64,000 bases of DNA from Firmicutes bacterium UBA2598 (GCA_002339345.1 DDKM01000032.1:62001-126000), one strand, 5' to 3'; positions 50,983 to 59,488 are shown, counted from the stretch's first letter. Notes: generated by a model from the letters alone, not told the origin. Made by a program: numbers and translations.

Positions 50983-52585
50983 CTGTCTCACCTCCTCCAA
51001 ACTGTACCGGTAGAACAATTTCCACTGTGGTACCGTCTTGCCCGGTTTGCAGGGTAATGGTCCCCCCGGCCATTTCCACATACTCCCGGACCAGCGACAT
51101 GCCAAAACCCCGGCCACTCCCCTTGGTGGAAAAACCCCGCTGAAAAACCCTATGCCGAATTTCCGGTAAAATACCCCTCCCGGAATCCGCCACCATGATC
51201 CTGATGCTGGTGCCATCCTGCATAATCGCACAACGAATTTTCCGCCGGTCTGCCGGTAGCCCCTGCACCTCCTCCATGGCGTTCTCCAACAAATTCCCCA
51301 AAATGAGCACCATGGCGTTGCTGTCCAAGTTGCTGGGCAAGGTGGTCAGCCTGCTGTTCCGGTCAATTTCCATCTCGATATGCAATTCCTTAGCCCTGCT
51401 ATATTTCCCCAGGAGGATCCCCGCCACGCTGTAGTCTTTGATCCGCCCGGATAAAAACCTGGTCAATTCTTCCTGTTCCTCAGTCACCTCAAATATATAG
51501 TCCAGGGCCTGGTCATACCTCTTTAGCTGGATCAATCCCGCAATGGTGTGCATTTTGTTCATATGCTCGTGGCTTTGCACCCTTAAGGCCTCAATGAATT
51601 TTTTTACCCCCGTCAACTCCTCCGCCAGCTTGGACATGTCCGTTTTATCACGGAAGATAGCCACCGCACCCACTATCTCCTTGCCCACCATGATGGGAAA
51701 GCGATTGACCAGTACCGCCGTCCGGTTCAGAATCCGCTCCCGGTCGTATTCGGCGGTACCGGTAGTAGCGGTGTGGGGCAGCCTGGTATCCGGGTCCACC
51801 GTATGAATGGGACGCCCGATGACATCATCCCCCACCTCCAGGATCCGTTTGGCCACATCATTGACAATGGTAATGCGATGTTCCCGGTCGATGGCAATAA
51901 TGCCCTCCCCGATGGATTGAAAAACCGCCGCTCGCTCCTCCAGCATGCGGGCAATCTCTTCCGGCTCCATGTTGAACATGGTCCGCTTGATGTTCCTGGC
52001 CAAAAAGACCGATCCCAGTAAACCCACCACCAGACCGGCCAGCAGGGAAAGATAGAGCTGCATACGCACATCAAAAACCATGCGGTAATAGGTGGGGGTA
52101 AGGATGCCCACCACCACAACACCCACCTGCTTTGTTCCCTCATTGGTCTTGATGGGGACAAAGGCCCGTACCGATGGGCCCAACACCCCTTCCGCCCGGG
52201 AGATGTATTCATGGTTAGCCAGTGCCCGGTATTCATCCCCACCCTCAAAGACTTGTCCGATGTATTGTTGCACCGGATGGGAGTAGCGAATCCTTTGCAT
52301 ATCGAAAATCACAATATATTCCACATTAGTAGCCAGCCTAATCCGTTCGGCGATGGGCTGAATAACCTCCGCCCCACCGGGTTTTCCCACCGCATTTTGA
52401 ATCTCTTCCATTTGGGCCAGGGTCCGGGCAATGGCCATGGCCCTGGCCCCTATTTCCGCCTCGGTATCCCGGACAAAGCTCTCCACCAAAAAGGTGCCGC
52501 CGATGAGTACGGCGATGAACACTAGGCCAAAGGACAGGAGGGTGATCTTAGTCTGAATCCGCATCGGTTTTGCTCGCCTGGCCAA
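50969..52585 (-). CDS. CitA/DcuS-family sensor histidine kinase
   Basis: About 538 residues: an N-terminal membrane span (KITLLSFGLVFIAVLIGGTF core), an extracellular PAS-like (PASC) domain of about 130 residues with SHPVQQYIGQVFEGGDEY, a second span, a cytoplasmic PAS domain, then the SpoOB-like histidine region (RVQSHEHMNKMHTIAGLIQL; His in SHEHMNK) and the HATPase with NLLENAMEE and GRGFGMSLVREY. Members sense citrate, malate or other dicarboxylates. TTG 52585 after GAGGGGGT or ATG 52564 is the start. Linked to a DctP receptor gene, the likely sensing partner or target. Confidence 0.92.
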   Translation of the reverse strand: MARRAKPMRIQTKITLLSFGLVFIAVLIGGTFLVESFVRDTEAEIGARAMAIARTLAQMEEIQNAVGKPGGAEVIQPIAERIRLATNVEYIVIFDMQRIRYSHPVQQYIGQVFEGGDEYRALANHEYISRAEGVLGPSVRAFVPIKTNEGTKQVGVVVVGILTPTYYRMVFDVRMQLYLSLLAGLVVGLLGSVFLARNIKRTMFNMEPEEIARMLEERAAVFQSIGEGIIAIDREHRITIVNDVAKRILEVGDDVIGRPIHTVDPDTRLPHTATTGTAEYDRERILNRTAVLVNRFPIMVGKEIVGAVAIFRDKTDMSKLAEELTGVKKFIEALRVQSHEHMNKMHTIAGLIQLKRYDQALDYIFEVTEEQEELTRFLSGRIKDYSVAGILLGKYSRAKELHIEMEIDRNSRLTTLPSNLDSNAMVLILGNLLENAMEEVQGLPADRRKIRCAIMQDGTSIRIMVADSGRGILPEIRHRVFQRGFSTKGSGRGFGMSLVREYVEMAGGTITLQTGQDGTTVEIVLPVQFGGGETDAVH

Positions 52586-52751
52586 ACAGACCCCCTCTTC
52601 CCTGCTGAAATCCATTGGGTGCCGTTTACATAAATATTCGACAGCCCGTAAGGGTTTCCTTTTAGAAGAGCTTGACAGGCATTAGTGGAAAGGGCAAGAC
52701 AAGAATAGTTACTGATGACAACCGACCTGCCTTATATCTGTACCATCAAAC

Positions 52752-52776
52752 AAAAAAACCTCCCCCTGTGGGAGGC
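52752..52776 (-). terminator. Terminator of the small zinc-ribbon gene set
   Basis: On minus, CCTCCC and GGGAGG form the stem and seven T follow. Confidence 0.8.
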
Positions 52777-52781
52777 TTACA

Positions 52782-52946
52782 TCACGGGTTTAATATGAAG
52801 CCTGACAGATTTTGCTGCGGCACCCCCTCATCCATGACCTGGTGGAAATGGATTTCGGCCAGGGAAAACTGGAAGGTGGCCCCATCCGGCCGGTATATCC
52901 ATCCGGTAGCGGAAGATAACCGGCTTTTCTTACAGCAGATCCACAA
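52782..52946 (-). CDS. Possible 54-residue protein before the terminator
   Basis: An open frame (TTG 52946 to TGA 52782) ends six bases before the terminator. The second half reads like protein (ATFQFSLAEIHFHQVMDEGV), but there is no ribosome binding site at the TTG. It may be a real small gene, the C-terminal part of the zinc-ribbon gene after a frameshift, or chance. Confidence 0.25.
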   Translation of the reverse strand: MWICCKKSRLSSATGWIYRPDGATFQFSLAEIHFHQVMDEGVPQQNLSGFILNP

Positions 52947-52968
52947 GAAAAAGTAAGATCAGAGCAGA

Positions 52969-53241
52969 TCATGGTTCCACCAGGGCGACCTCCACCCGCT
53001 GATCCCGCCCACACATGGGACAAGCCAACAAATGCTGGCAAAGCCCGTCCCGGTGCGTCTGGGCAGGTCTCAGGCCGGTTTCCCCCACCGGTGCCGGCAA
53101 CAGATCCGCCTCGTCATAGGGGCTATAGGGGCCGAAAAATCCGCTGACCGGACCCCGGTCCGTCATCATTCCACCGCATACCGGGCAGGCCACGGTAATG
53201 CCGGCTAGCCCATTGCAGGCAGGGCACACCCGTTCCCCCAC
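52969..53241 (-). CDS. Small zinc-ribbon protein, 90 residues
   Basis: Two CxxC pairs near the N-terminus (VCPACNG, ACPVCGG) and one near the C-terminus (ACPMCGR) separated by a Pro/Gly-rich linker. The GTG start lies two bases after the stop of the 49-residue zinc-ribbon gene, indicating one operon. Function unknown; probably a zinc-binding adaptor. Confidence 0.55.
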   Translation of the reverse strand: MGERVCPACNGLAGITVACPVCGGMMTDRGPVSGFFGPYSPYDEADLLPAPVGETGLRPAQTHRDGLCQHLLACPMCGRDQRVEVALVEP

Positions 53242-53243
53242 CG

Positions 53244-53393
53244 TTAAAAACCTTCATCCGAAGCATCCACAACCCGACAACTGTCAACAGTACAGTACTG
53301 ACCACAACCGGGACAGATGCCGCTGCTTTCTTCCACTGCAAACATCCGGCCGCAGTTACGACACTTGAAACTCTGTTTGGCATTATCCGCCAT
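53244..53393 (-). CDS. Rubredoxin-like/zinc-ribbon miniprotein, 49 residues
   Basis: ATG 53393 to TAA 53244. Sequence features: SFKCRNCGRMF, then GICPGCGQYC and a last Cys in DSCRVV. CxxC pairs spaced about 16 residues apart suggest a zinc ribbon or rubredoxin-like site. The ribosome binding site is weak. It is followed within two bases by a second zinc-ribbon gene. No known family name. Confidence 0.55.
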   Translation of the reverse strand: MADNAKQSFKCRNCGRMFAVEESSGICPGCGQYCTVDSCRVVDASDEGF

Positions 53394-53498
53394 AGATCTA
53401 GTCAATTGAAACCGCCCCCAATGGATTTTTCCCTCTTTATCCTACCTCCGGCCAAGCCAGCCTATTCCCAGCACTACTTCCCCGGCCCACCCAAAATA

Positions 53499-53523
53499 TA
53501 AACCCCGGCAGGCCGGGGTTTTA
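53499..53523. terminator. Terminator of the Gly-rich miniprotein gene
   Basis: ACCCCGGC pairs with GCCGGGGT and is flanked by T-rich sequence on both strands. Confidence 0.8.
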
Positions 53524-53545
53524 GAGCAATGGCGGTTGGCAAGTT

Positions 53546-53692
53546 CTAGTACCGGAAGTCAAACAAGAACAGGACCAGCAGGAAAATCAACAGGATCCGG
53601 CTACCGCCAAATATCCCGCCAAATCCGGGGCCGTAACCGGGACCGCAACCAGGTCCATAACCGGGCCCAAAACCTTGTACTTCAGGCATCAT
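53546..53692 (-). CDS. Gly/Pro/Tyr-rich membrane miniprotein (YjcZ-like), 47-48 residues
   Basis: Two adjacent ATGs (53692 and 53689) lie behind GGAAAGGAG. The first 30 residues are repeats of GPGYGPG / GPGFGG type; the last 18 are a single hydrophobic span (RILLIFLLVLFLF) ending DFRY. This layout matches the YjcZ-type sporulation miniproteins of Bacillota. Followed by its own terminator. Localization to the forespore or spore envelope is inference. Confidence 0.75.
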   Translation of the reverse strand: MMPEVQGFGPGYGPGCGPGYGPGFGGIFGGSRILLIFLLVLFLFDFRY

Positions 53693-53788
53693 TTTTTCTC
53701 CTTTCCATAAAAAGTTTCCCGCACTATCACGATATGGAAAAGAGCCGGTTATGTTACTGAACGGCCAGCCCCTTTGAAATTTTAATTC

Positions 53789-54454
53789 TTACAGCAATAT
53801 CCGCCGGCCGCAAAAGCGGAGCCCGTTAAAAACCTGAACCGCCTTTTCCGGCACCCGGCAGCCTATCCTGGCCACCAGCATATTAGCTGGGTGATCACAA
53901 ATTTCCGGGTCATCGGTATCCACAGGATTCATGCCTACCCGTTCAAAAAACCGCTGCATCATCTTGCGATAGCCCCAGACGGACATCCCGGTGCCCTTCA
54001 AATCCCAGTGCCAGCAATACTCACAACCGATAATAATGTAGTCCTCCACCCAGTCCCCAAAGGCCACCTCCAGTAACGCGGAGCCGGTGCCACACCGGCG
54101 CCAGCCAAGGCTGACCTCAATGGCTCCCAGTTCCAAGATCTCCGGCCTTCCGGACTTCCCCCACCGTTCAAAGGGTTCCGGGTAGTGAAAGGTAATATAC
54201 GCTACGATCCGCCCACCGTTGCGGGCCACAAACACCCGGCCGTCGGCGGAGTCGGCGATTTCCCGCAAAGCCTGTTTTTGTTTGGCAGGCGGACGAAAGA
54301 TATGTAAACCTTCATCCATTTCCAAGCGATCCAGTTCGGCAGGTGTAACCGGACCCCATACCATCAGGGGACCTTGTTCGGTAACCAATACCTTGGCCCT
54401 GCCACAGGTAACCAGGGGGTATTCGGTTTTTTCCGCCATCCGGCTGGTCAACAT
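53789..54454 (-). CDS. acuA: AcuA-type GNAT acetyltransferase
   Basis: In Bacillus subtilis AcuA acetylates and inactivates acetyl-CoA synthetase. The GNAT core is seen around ELGAIEVSLGWRRCGTGSALLEVAF, whose Arg-Arg-x-Gly-x-Gly segment binds acetyl-CoA. About 221 residues. ATG 54454 is favoured after GGAGGGC. The two genes upstream on the same strand encode AcuC and AcuB, which completes the acu set and supports the name. No acsA gene is in the window. Confidence 0.88.
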   Translation of the reverse strand: MLTSRMAEKTEYPLVTCGRAKVLVTEQGPLMVWGPVTPAELDRLEMDEGLHIFRPPAKQKQALREIADSADGRVFVARNGGRIVAYITFHYPEPFERWGKSGRPEILELGAIEVSLGWRRCGTGSALLEVAFGDWVEDYIIIGCEYCWHWDLKGTGMSVWGYRKMMQRFFERVGMNPVDTDDPEICDHPANMLVARIGCRVPEKAVQVFNGLRFCGRRILL

Positions 54455-54564
54455 AACCATGCCCTCCACTAATCGGTATTCCCTATTCCATTATAGAGGG
54501 CAGGCTGATCTTGTGCAATAGTTCACAAAGAAGATTAAATCTTAACACTTTTTCAACTTTTGTG

Positions 54565-55752
54565 TTAATAGCCCCAAAGACCACCTCTCGCTGCCGGAAA
54601 AACGGTATACATCAGCAGGTGGTTCTGGCAGAGCCGGTTCAAAGTGGCCGTGTTTTTGTCCGAAATCTCCGCCCGGCGGGGAATGGGGGGATCCTCCTCG
54701 ATGTTCCCTGTAAAGACTAAGGGTAATTTCTCCGGACTTCTGGACTGCCAGCGATTCAGCCACCGCTGTGGGATGGAAGAAGGAAGCTGCCTGTCTGCCA
54801 TTTCCGCCCACAGCATCGCCCATGCCACGGGCACTACCCGCCAGATGTCATACCCACCGCCGCCCAATGCCACCCACCTGCCACCGGCAAACTGGTGAGC
54901 CAGGCGGTGCACCAACCTCGGTATCTCACGGTAGGATCGCCCGGTGAGGGCCAGGTGGGTCAGGGGATCCAGGCGGTGGCCGTCACAGCCATGCTGGCTG
55001 ATAATGAGGTCTGGCCGGAAAGCCCGCAATACCTGCGGCAAAACGGCATCCATCACCTCCAGAAGGGAATCATCCTCGGTAAAGGGTTCCAGGGGAAAGT
55101 TCAGGCAATAGCCCAGCCCGTCCCCCTTGCCCATTTCCCCAACACTGCCGGTACCGGGAAAAAGATAACGGCCATCCTCATGGAAGGAAATGGTCAGCAC
55201 ATCGGGGTCATCGTAAAAAATGGCCTGCACCCCGTCCCCGTGATGGGCATCGGTATCGATATAGGCCACCCGGATTCCATAGCGACGCTGGAGCCAGGCG
55301 ATGGCCACCGCCGCATCATTATAAATGCAAAAACCGGAAGCCCGGCCACGATGGGCATGGTGCAACCCTCCAGCCATATTCAGGGCATGTTCCGCCTTGC
55401 CCTCCATTACCAATTCCGCCGCCACAAGGGTGGCCCCAGTAATGAGGGCGGCGGCTTCATGCATATGGGGAAAAACCGGGTTATCATCGGTACCCAGACC
55501 ATACCGCTCCAAACCAGGAACCGGTTCCACACCCGCACCGGCTTGCTGGACAGCCCTTAGATAATCCTCACTATGTACGGCTAGCAGTTCCGCCATGGTG
55601 GCCGGCCTGGGATGCACCATCTGGTGCTTTTCCAGCAGGCCCGCATCCTGCAACAGTTCCAGCCACAACTGCAGGCGCAAGGGGTTGAAGGGATGTTCCG
55701 GACCAAAGCGGTAATTAAAAAAATCCTCCGTAAAAACACACAAGCTGTTCAT
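54565..55752 (-). CDS. acuC: AcuC-type histone deacetylase family protein
   Basis: Zinc-dependent protein deacetylase, expected to reverse AcuA acetylation of acetyl-CoA synthetase. Catalytic motifs: GGLHHAHRGRASGFCIYND, YIDTDAHHGDGVQAIFYDD (core DTDAHHGDG) and the Asp near QHGCDGHRLDPL. About 395 residues. ATG 55752 follows GGAGGAGG and overlaps the acuB stop by four bases. Confidence 0.95.
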   Translation of the reverse strand: MNSLCVFTEDFFNYRFGPEHPFNPLRLQLWLELLQDAGLLEKHQMVHPRPATMAELLAVHSEDYLRAVQQAGAGVEPVPGLERYGLGTDDNPVFPHMHEAAALITGATLVAAELVMEGKAEHALNMAGGLHHAHRGRASGFCIYNDAAVAIAWLQRRYGIRVAYIDTDAHHGDGVQAIFYDDPDVLTISFHEDGRYLFPGTGSVGEMGKGDGLGYCLNFPLEPFTEDDSLLEVMDAVLPQVLRAFRPDLIISQHGCDGHRLDPLTHLALTGRSYREIPRLVHRLAHQFAGGRWVALGGGGYDIWRVVPVAWAMLWAEMADRQLPSSIPQRWLNRWQSRSPEKLPLVFTGNIEEDPPIPRRAEISDKNTATLNRLCQNHLLMYTVFPAARGGLWGY

Positions 55753-56390
55753 AGGCCCTCCTCCGGCAGCACCGGCCACAACACCTGGTAACCGGCAGCG
55801 GCAATATCCCGGGCCACTCCCAAAGGATGGATGGTCTGTACCCGGATGACCAGCACCCGCCTGTCCTCCTCCCTGGCCGGAGCGATCAGCACACCCAGGA
55901 TATTAACTCCCCGCGCCCGAATGATTCCAGCTACATCCGCCAGGGTTCCCGGCCGGTGGGGAATGGCCACCCGGAGGGTTGAACCTGGTTCAGTGCCCCC
56001 CATCATTTCCACCAGGGTATGCAGCAAATCACGCTCGGTGATCAAACCGACCAGTTTGCCCTCACTAACCACCGGCAGGCAACCGATGTGATGCTGGTAC
56101 ATCAGTCTGGCCGCTTCGTCCATGGTATCCAGGGGGTGAACAGTGATTACATCTGTCTTCATAATCCGGCTGACAGGGGTTTTCTCCAGCACGTCGGGAT
56201 TGGACGGGCAGAGCACCGAAGGGGAAACATCCCGCAAATCCCGGTCGGACACAATCCCAAGCAGGGTCTCCCCCTCCACAACCGGCAGGTGCCTGATCCG
56301 GTTCGCCTTGGCCACCGTCAGGGCAGCCAACACCGTATCGTGCAAGCCAATGGTGATCAGTTCCCTTTGCATCATTTCCTCCACCAGCAT
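55749..56390 (-). CDS. acuB: AcuB-type CBS-pair and ACT protein
   Basis: Two CBS domains (MMQRELITIGLHDTVLAAL and VSRIMKTDVITVHPLDT) at residues 1-135 followed by an ACT domain (RVAIPHRPGTLADVAGIIR). CBS pairs bind adenylates; in Bacillus AcuB supports the AcuA/AcuC switch on acetyl-CoA synthetase. ATG 56390 after AGGGGGTG is preferred to TTG 56396. First gene of acuB-acuC-acuA. Confidence 0.93.
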   Translation of the reverse strand: MLVEEMMQRELITIGLHDTVLAALTVAKANRIRHLPVVEGETLLGIVSDRDLRDVSPSVLCPSNPDVLEKTPVSRIMKTDVITVHPLDTMDEAARLMYQHHIGCLPVVSEGKLVGLITERDLLHTLVEMMGGTEPGSTLRVAIPHRPGTLADVAGIIRARGVNILGVLIAPAREEDRRVLVIRVQTIHPLGVARDIAAAGYQVLWPVLPEEGL

Positions 56391-56634
56391 CCTCAAACAC
56401 CCCCTACCCCTTTTGGCTTGGCCGTAATCAGCAAATGACAGTATTTATTCTATTCTTGGCAGTACCACCTATTTCCTGCCGGTACAGCACTGCCATTGCC
56501 CGGCGGTCTGTTGCAAACAGCCGCCATGCCTCTTTCGGAATAAAAATAATTACTAAATAATAAATCCTCAACAGGAGGAACGCCGACTGGTTGTGTCGAA
56601 TGATGGGGGGGAAAATGCACAGGAGGATTTTTGC

Positions 56635-57348
56635 ATGGGTGATGCTATTTTCCCGCAGCGTAACGGTTTCCTGGGTGTAGGCCTGGTGGCGCCCTGTGGT
56701 GTAATCACCCCCACCCAACTCCTTGGCCTGGGTCAACTGGCGGTGAATCTGGAGGCTACCGCATGCAAGATGACCACCCGCCAAACCCTGGTACTGATCA
56801 TCCCGGAAAACAGGCTGGCAGACCTGCAAAGGGGCATCGCCGAACTGGGGCTGAAAATGGGCAGGTTTGGCGAAATTGTGCGCAACGTAAAGGCCTGTGC
56901 CGGCGGCCCGGATTTTTGCATGCGGGCCCAGGGCAACGCCTTTGGCCTGGGAGCCCGGTTGCAGGAAGTGTTCATGGACCAGCCGGTGCCGCGGGACTTC
57001 AAGATGTCGGTGGCCGGTTGTTTCCGGGGCTGCACCGACCCATGGTGCGCAGACCTGGGCGCGGTGGCCACCGGGGAAGACCGCTTCACAGTTTACCTGG
57101 GTGGCCGGGGCGGCAGCAGAAAACCCCTCCATGGCCAACGGGTGGCCACGGACCTGACCGCCCAGGGAGTGGAAAGACTGGCGGATCACGTATTGCAAAG
57201 ATACAGGAACCTCGGCTTACCGGGTGAAAGGCTGTGTCACACCATGGCCCGGGTCGGTCTGGCAGAGCTTCTGCCGCTACCGGAAGCGATGGCCGCCTGG
57301 TCCGCACCGGCGGAGGATGACTTTATGGCTTTTATCGGCCAATCATAA
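56635..57348 (+). CDS. Small siroheme/iron-sulfur sulfite- or nitrite-reductase-like protein
   Basis: About 237 residues with one ferredoxin-like half-domain (GVGLVAPCGVITPTQLLGLG) and one siroheme/[4Fe-4S] domain. Cluster cysteines are CAGGPDFC (spacing C-x6-C, one residue longer than the common C-x5-C) and CFRGCTDPWCADLG (C-x3-C plus an extra Cys). It matches small sulfite reductase-like proteins of anaerobes. ATG 56635, eight bases after CAGGAGG, is preferred to GTG 56593. It is followed at 14 bases by a Cys-rich gene. Substrate could be sulfite, nitrite or none; the operon tetrapyrrole genes at 3-11 kb can supply the siroheme. Confidence 0.8.
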   Translation: MGDAIFPQRNGFLGVGLVAPCGVITPTQLLGLGQLAVNLEATACKMTTRQTLVLIIPENRLADLQRGIAELGLKMGRFGEIVRNVKACAGGPDFCMRAQGNAFGLGARLQEVFMDQPVPRDFKMSVAGCFRGCTDPWCADLGAVATGEDRFTVYLGGRGGSRKPLHGQRVATDLTAQGVERLADHVLQRYRNLGLPGERLCHTMARVGLAELLPLPEAMAAWSAPAEDDFMAFIGQS

Positions 57349-57362
57349 AAGGGGGATGCACG

Positions 57363-57809
57363 GTGAGTGTAACCAGTGTTAATTTCCAGCCCATCCGGGC
57401 GGCTGTGGACCAGTGCTGCAAAACCGAGGAGGAATGCGGCAGCTGTGAAAAGGGCAAATGCCTGATCGGGTTTGCCCAGATGGCCATCGATTATGCCGTC
57501 CAGAAGAGAACCTACCGTATTCCCAAAGGTAACCAGTTGGTGCCGCAAAATGACACCCGGGTTTACTACCAAAATAACCTGGCCCATGCACTGGCAGAAA
57601 TCCTGTGCCAGTGCCAGAGCTGCCAGGACAGTCACGATGAGGAGTGTGTGATCAACGTCACCCGGCTGGCCCTGGAACTGGCTCTGCTGGGCGATAACCT
57701 ACTTTTTACCGGGTCGGCTTTACAGTACCTCATGGCGGTCAGCCGCACCCACCCGGAACACGGTAACCAGATGTTGGAGCTATACAAGCACAAGCGGAAC
57801 CTGGCATAG
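57363..57809 (+). CDS. Cys-rich protein of unknown function, 148 residues
   Basis: GTG start with AAAGGGGG upstream. Cysteine groups: QCCKTEEECGSCEKGKC near the N-terminus, then CQCQSCQDSHDEEC near residue 85, about ten cysteines in all, with helical segments between. The pattern suggests an iron-sulfur or zinc protein and no transmembrane span. I do not recognise the family. Cotranscribed with the siroheme protein and ended by a strong terminator, so it is probably its electron donor, assembly factor or subunit (inference). Confidence 0.7.
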   Translation: MSVTSVNFQPIRAAVDQCCKTEEECGSCEKGKCLIGFAQMAIDYAVQKRTYRIPKGNQLVPQNDTRVYYQNNLAHALAEILCQCQSCQDSHDEECVINVTRLALELALLGDNLLFTGSALQYLMAVSRTHPEHGNQMLELYKHKRNLA

Positions 57810-57928
57810 CCACACCCCAGCGGGTAACCACGGGCAGTTCCCCTGTCCTGTAATCAATTCAATTGCCGAAATTGCCCAGGTTGCTGTCCATCAATTTTGA
57901 TGGTCTGACCATAGACGTTCCCCAAGGG

Positions 57929-57960
57929 GGGTTGCCGTAACCAGCAACCCTTTTATTTTT
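57929..57960 (+). terminator. Terminator of the siroheme-protein operon
   Basis: GGGTTGC pairs with GCAACCC, followed by four T, A and six T. The remaining bases from 57810 to 58040 hold no gene I can support. Confidence 0.9.
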
Positions 57961-58039
57961 TCTACCCCTTCTGCACGCTTTACCAAACCCCCCTCTTTTC
58001 CCCCCTCCGTTTCCCGCCACACCCTTTTCGCCTTTGAGG

Positions 58040-58069
58040 TTGACATGGGGGATTATCCCTCTCTATAAT
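58040..58069 (+). promoter_or_regulatory. SOS-operon promoter
   Basis: TTGACA (58040-58045), an 18-base spacer and TATAAT (58064-58069); the predicted start point lies at the edge of the LexA box. Confidence 0.88.
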
Positions 58070-58075
58070 TATAAT

Positions 58076-58089
58076 CGAACATTTGTTCG
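58076..58089 (+). promoter_or_regulatory. LexA (DinR) operator
   Basis: CGAACATTTGTTCG is a perfect palindrome and matches the Gram-positive SOS box. It overlaps the start of transcription, so LexA would block the operon until DNA damage. Confidence 0.92.
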
Positions 58090-58107
58090 ATAGGAGATGG
58101 CCAATGG

Positions 58108-59202
58108 ATGTGGATCGCCTACCTTTCAACACCCAGACATCCCCAACGGGAGGGGGTGCTGGCCGCCTGTACCAGGGCTACCCACCTGGTGGAGCCCGCC
58201 GGGCCAAACGGGGTTTTTTTGGGCTTCCCCGGCAAGCAGGTACCAGCCGGACCCGCCCGGGTACTGGCGGAAAACCTGGCCCCCTTCCGTTCATCCTTCA
58301 TCATGGGCCTGGGATCCAGTAAGCTGTGCGCCAGGGTCATCACCGCCGCCATGGAGGGGAAGGACCCGGCCTTGCCGCAAAAAATGCTGCACATCCATCC
58401 CTGCCCCCCGGGCCAAATAGTGGTATTGCCGCCGGAAAACACCCCATGGGTTCTGGCCCCCCTCTCCATCAATTACCTGACCTGCCTGCAGCCCCAAACC
58501 CGGCGGCGGCTGGCGCTCCTTGGCCTGACCACCTTTGGCCACATTGCGGCCATACCGGCGGAAAGGATGGGCCAGCAGTTTGGTCCGGAAGGTCTAATCA
58601 TCCATCGCCTGGTCCGGGGTATCGATCTTGACCCGGTGCGTCCCCTCTACCCTCCCCGGTGGTTGTTCTGCCGGCTGCCCCTGCCGGACATCACCGGCCG
58701 GCGGGGGCTCAGGCCAGCCATGTCCCATATGGCGCAAGACATGGCAGCCCGGCTAGCCTGCCATAACCTGGCGGCAGGACGTCTGGTAGTCCGCCTGTCC
58801 TTTGCTGGCGCTCCTCCTGCGGGACGGGAGCGGCGTTTCAGCCAACCCCAGACGGAAATTCCCGCCCTGCTGGGTGCCCTGGAAATCCTTTTACCGCCCA
58901 TCACCGCCCCCATCACCGCCATCAGTGCCGGGTTAACGGACCTGATCCCGGTCCCCCGCCGCCAGCTGGCCCTTTTTACGGCCAGGCGGGACGGTTTTGT
59001 CGGTATCGACAATGTTGCCCATCTTCCTTTAGTCGGGCTGAAGGAGCGCTACCCCCACCTGCAGTGGGGAAAGGATCTGCCGGTTACCCGGCGGGAAAAA
59101 ATACTGGCCCGTCTCGATCCCTACCGTCCTGCAGTAACCGACAACGCCCCAGCCCAGCCTGCCGGGAAGGGAGGGTTCTCCTTTGACCAGACTGGTCAAT
59201 AA
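58108..59202 (+). CDS. ImuB-like Y-family polymerase homologue (mutasome accessory)
   Basis: Length 364 residues. The middle matches Y-family polymerases: MGLGSSKLCARVITAA and LALLGLTTFGHIAAIPAERMGQQFGPEG (core LGLTTFGHIAAIP). The N-terminal catalytic Asp motif of active enzymes (DxD) is absent; the protein begins MWIAYLSTPRH. That is the ImuB pattern: an inactive bridge between the beta clamp and DnaE2. ATG 58108 is used; it is 11 bases after AGGAG. The LexA box lies directly upstream, and DUF6504 and dnaE2 genes follow, overlapping or closely spaced. Confidence 0.88.
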   Translation: MWIAYLSTPRHPQREGVLAACTRATHLVEPAGPNGVFLGFPGKQVPAGPARVLAENLAPFRSSFIMGLGSSKLCARVITAAMEGKDPALPQKMLHIHPCPPGQIVVLPPENTPWVLAPLSINYLTCLQPQTRRRLALLGLTTFGHIAAIPAERMGQQFGPEGLIIHRLVRGIDLDPVRPLYPPRWLFCRLPLPDITGRRGLRPAMSHMAQDMAARLACHNLAAGRLVVRLSFAGAPPAGRERRFSQPQTEIPALLGALEILLPPITAPITAISAGLTDLIPVPRRQLALFTARRDGFVGIDNVAHLPLVGLKERYPHLQWGKDLPVTRREKILARLDPYRPAVTDNAPAQPAGKGGFSFDQTGQ

Positions 59203-59488
59203 GCCGGTATGGGTGGAGACGGACGGTTGCAACAGGCCCCTGGCCTTTCACCGTTACGGCCAGCGGATCAGGATTTCCCTCCTGGAGGAGTGGCGGGATA
59301 CCGGGGCGTGGTGGAAAGGGGAACCGGAAAAGGTGTTTTACCGGGTCCAGTCGGAGGATGGCGGCCTTTTTGAACTGTATTACGAACAAACCCTCCCACC
59401 GGAATGCGGTGGGCAACATCCAGGCCGCCCTTCACCCATCAGGCTGCACCCTGCGGGAAGGTGGTTCCTTTATCGCATTTACGATTAG
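59183..59488 (+). CDS. DUF6504-type mutasome-linked protein
   Basis: Length 101 residues. The segment VWVETDG, then ISLLEEWRDTGAWW and VFYRVQSEDGGLFELYYE, matches DUF6504, a domain found at the end of ImuB proteins or encoded beside them. TTG 59183 overlaps the imuB-like gene by 20 bases after GGGAAGGGAGGG. The last 30 residues are basic and differ from the core. Likely works with the mutasome. Confidence 0.75.
   Translation: MTRLVNKPVWVETDGCNRPLAFHRYGQRIRISLLEEWRDTGAWWKGEPEKVFYRVQSEDGGLFELYYEQTLPPECGGQHPGRPSPIRLHPAGRWFLYRIYD

Noticed and set aside
52790..53041. 83-codon minus frame overlapping the zinc-ribbon gene
   Set aside because: It overlaps the zinc-ribbon gene in another frame and shows no motif; the shorter frame ending at 52782 is the better, though weak, candidate.
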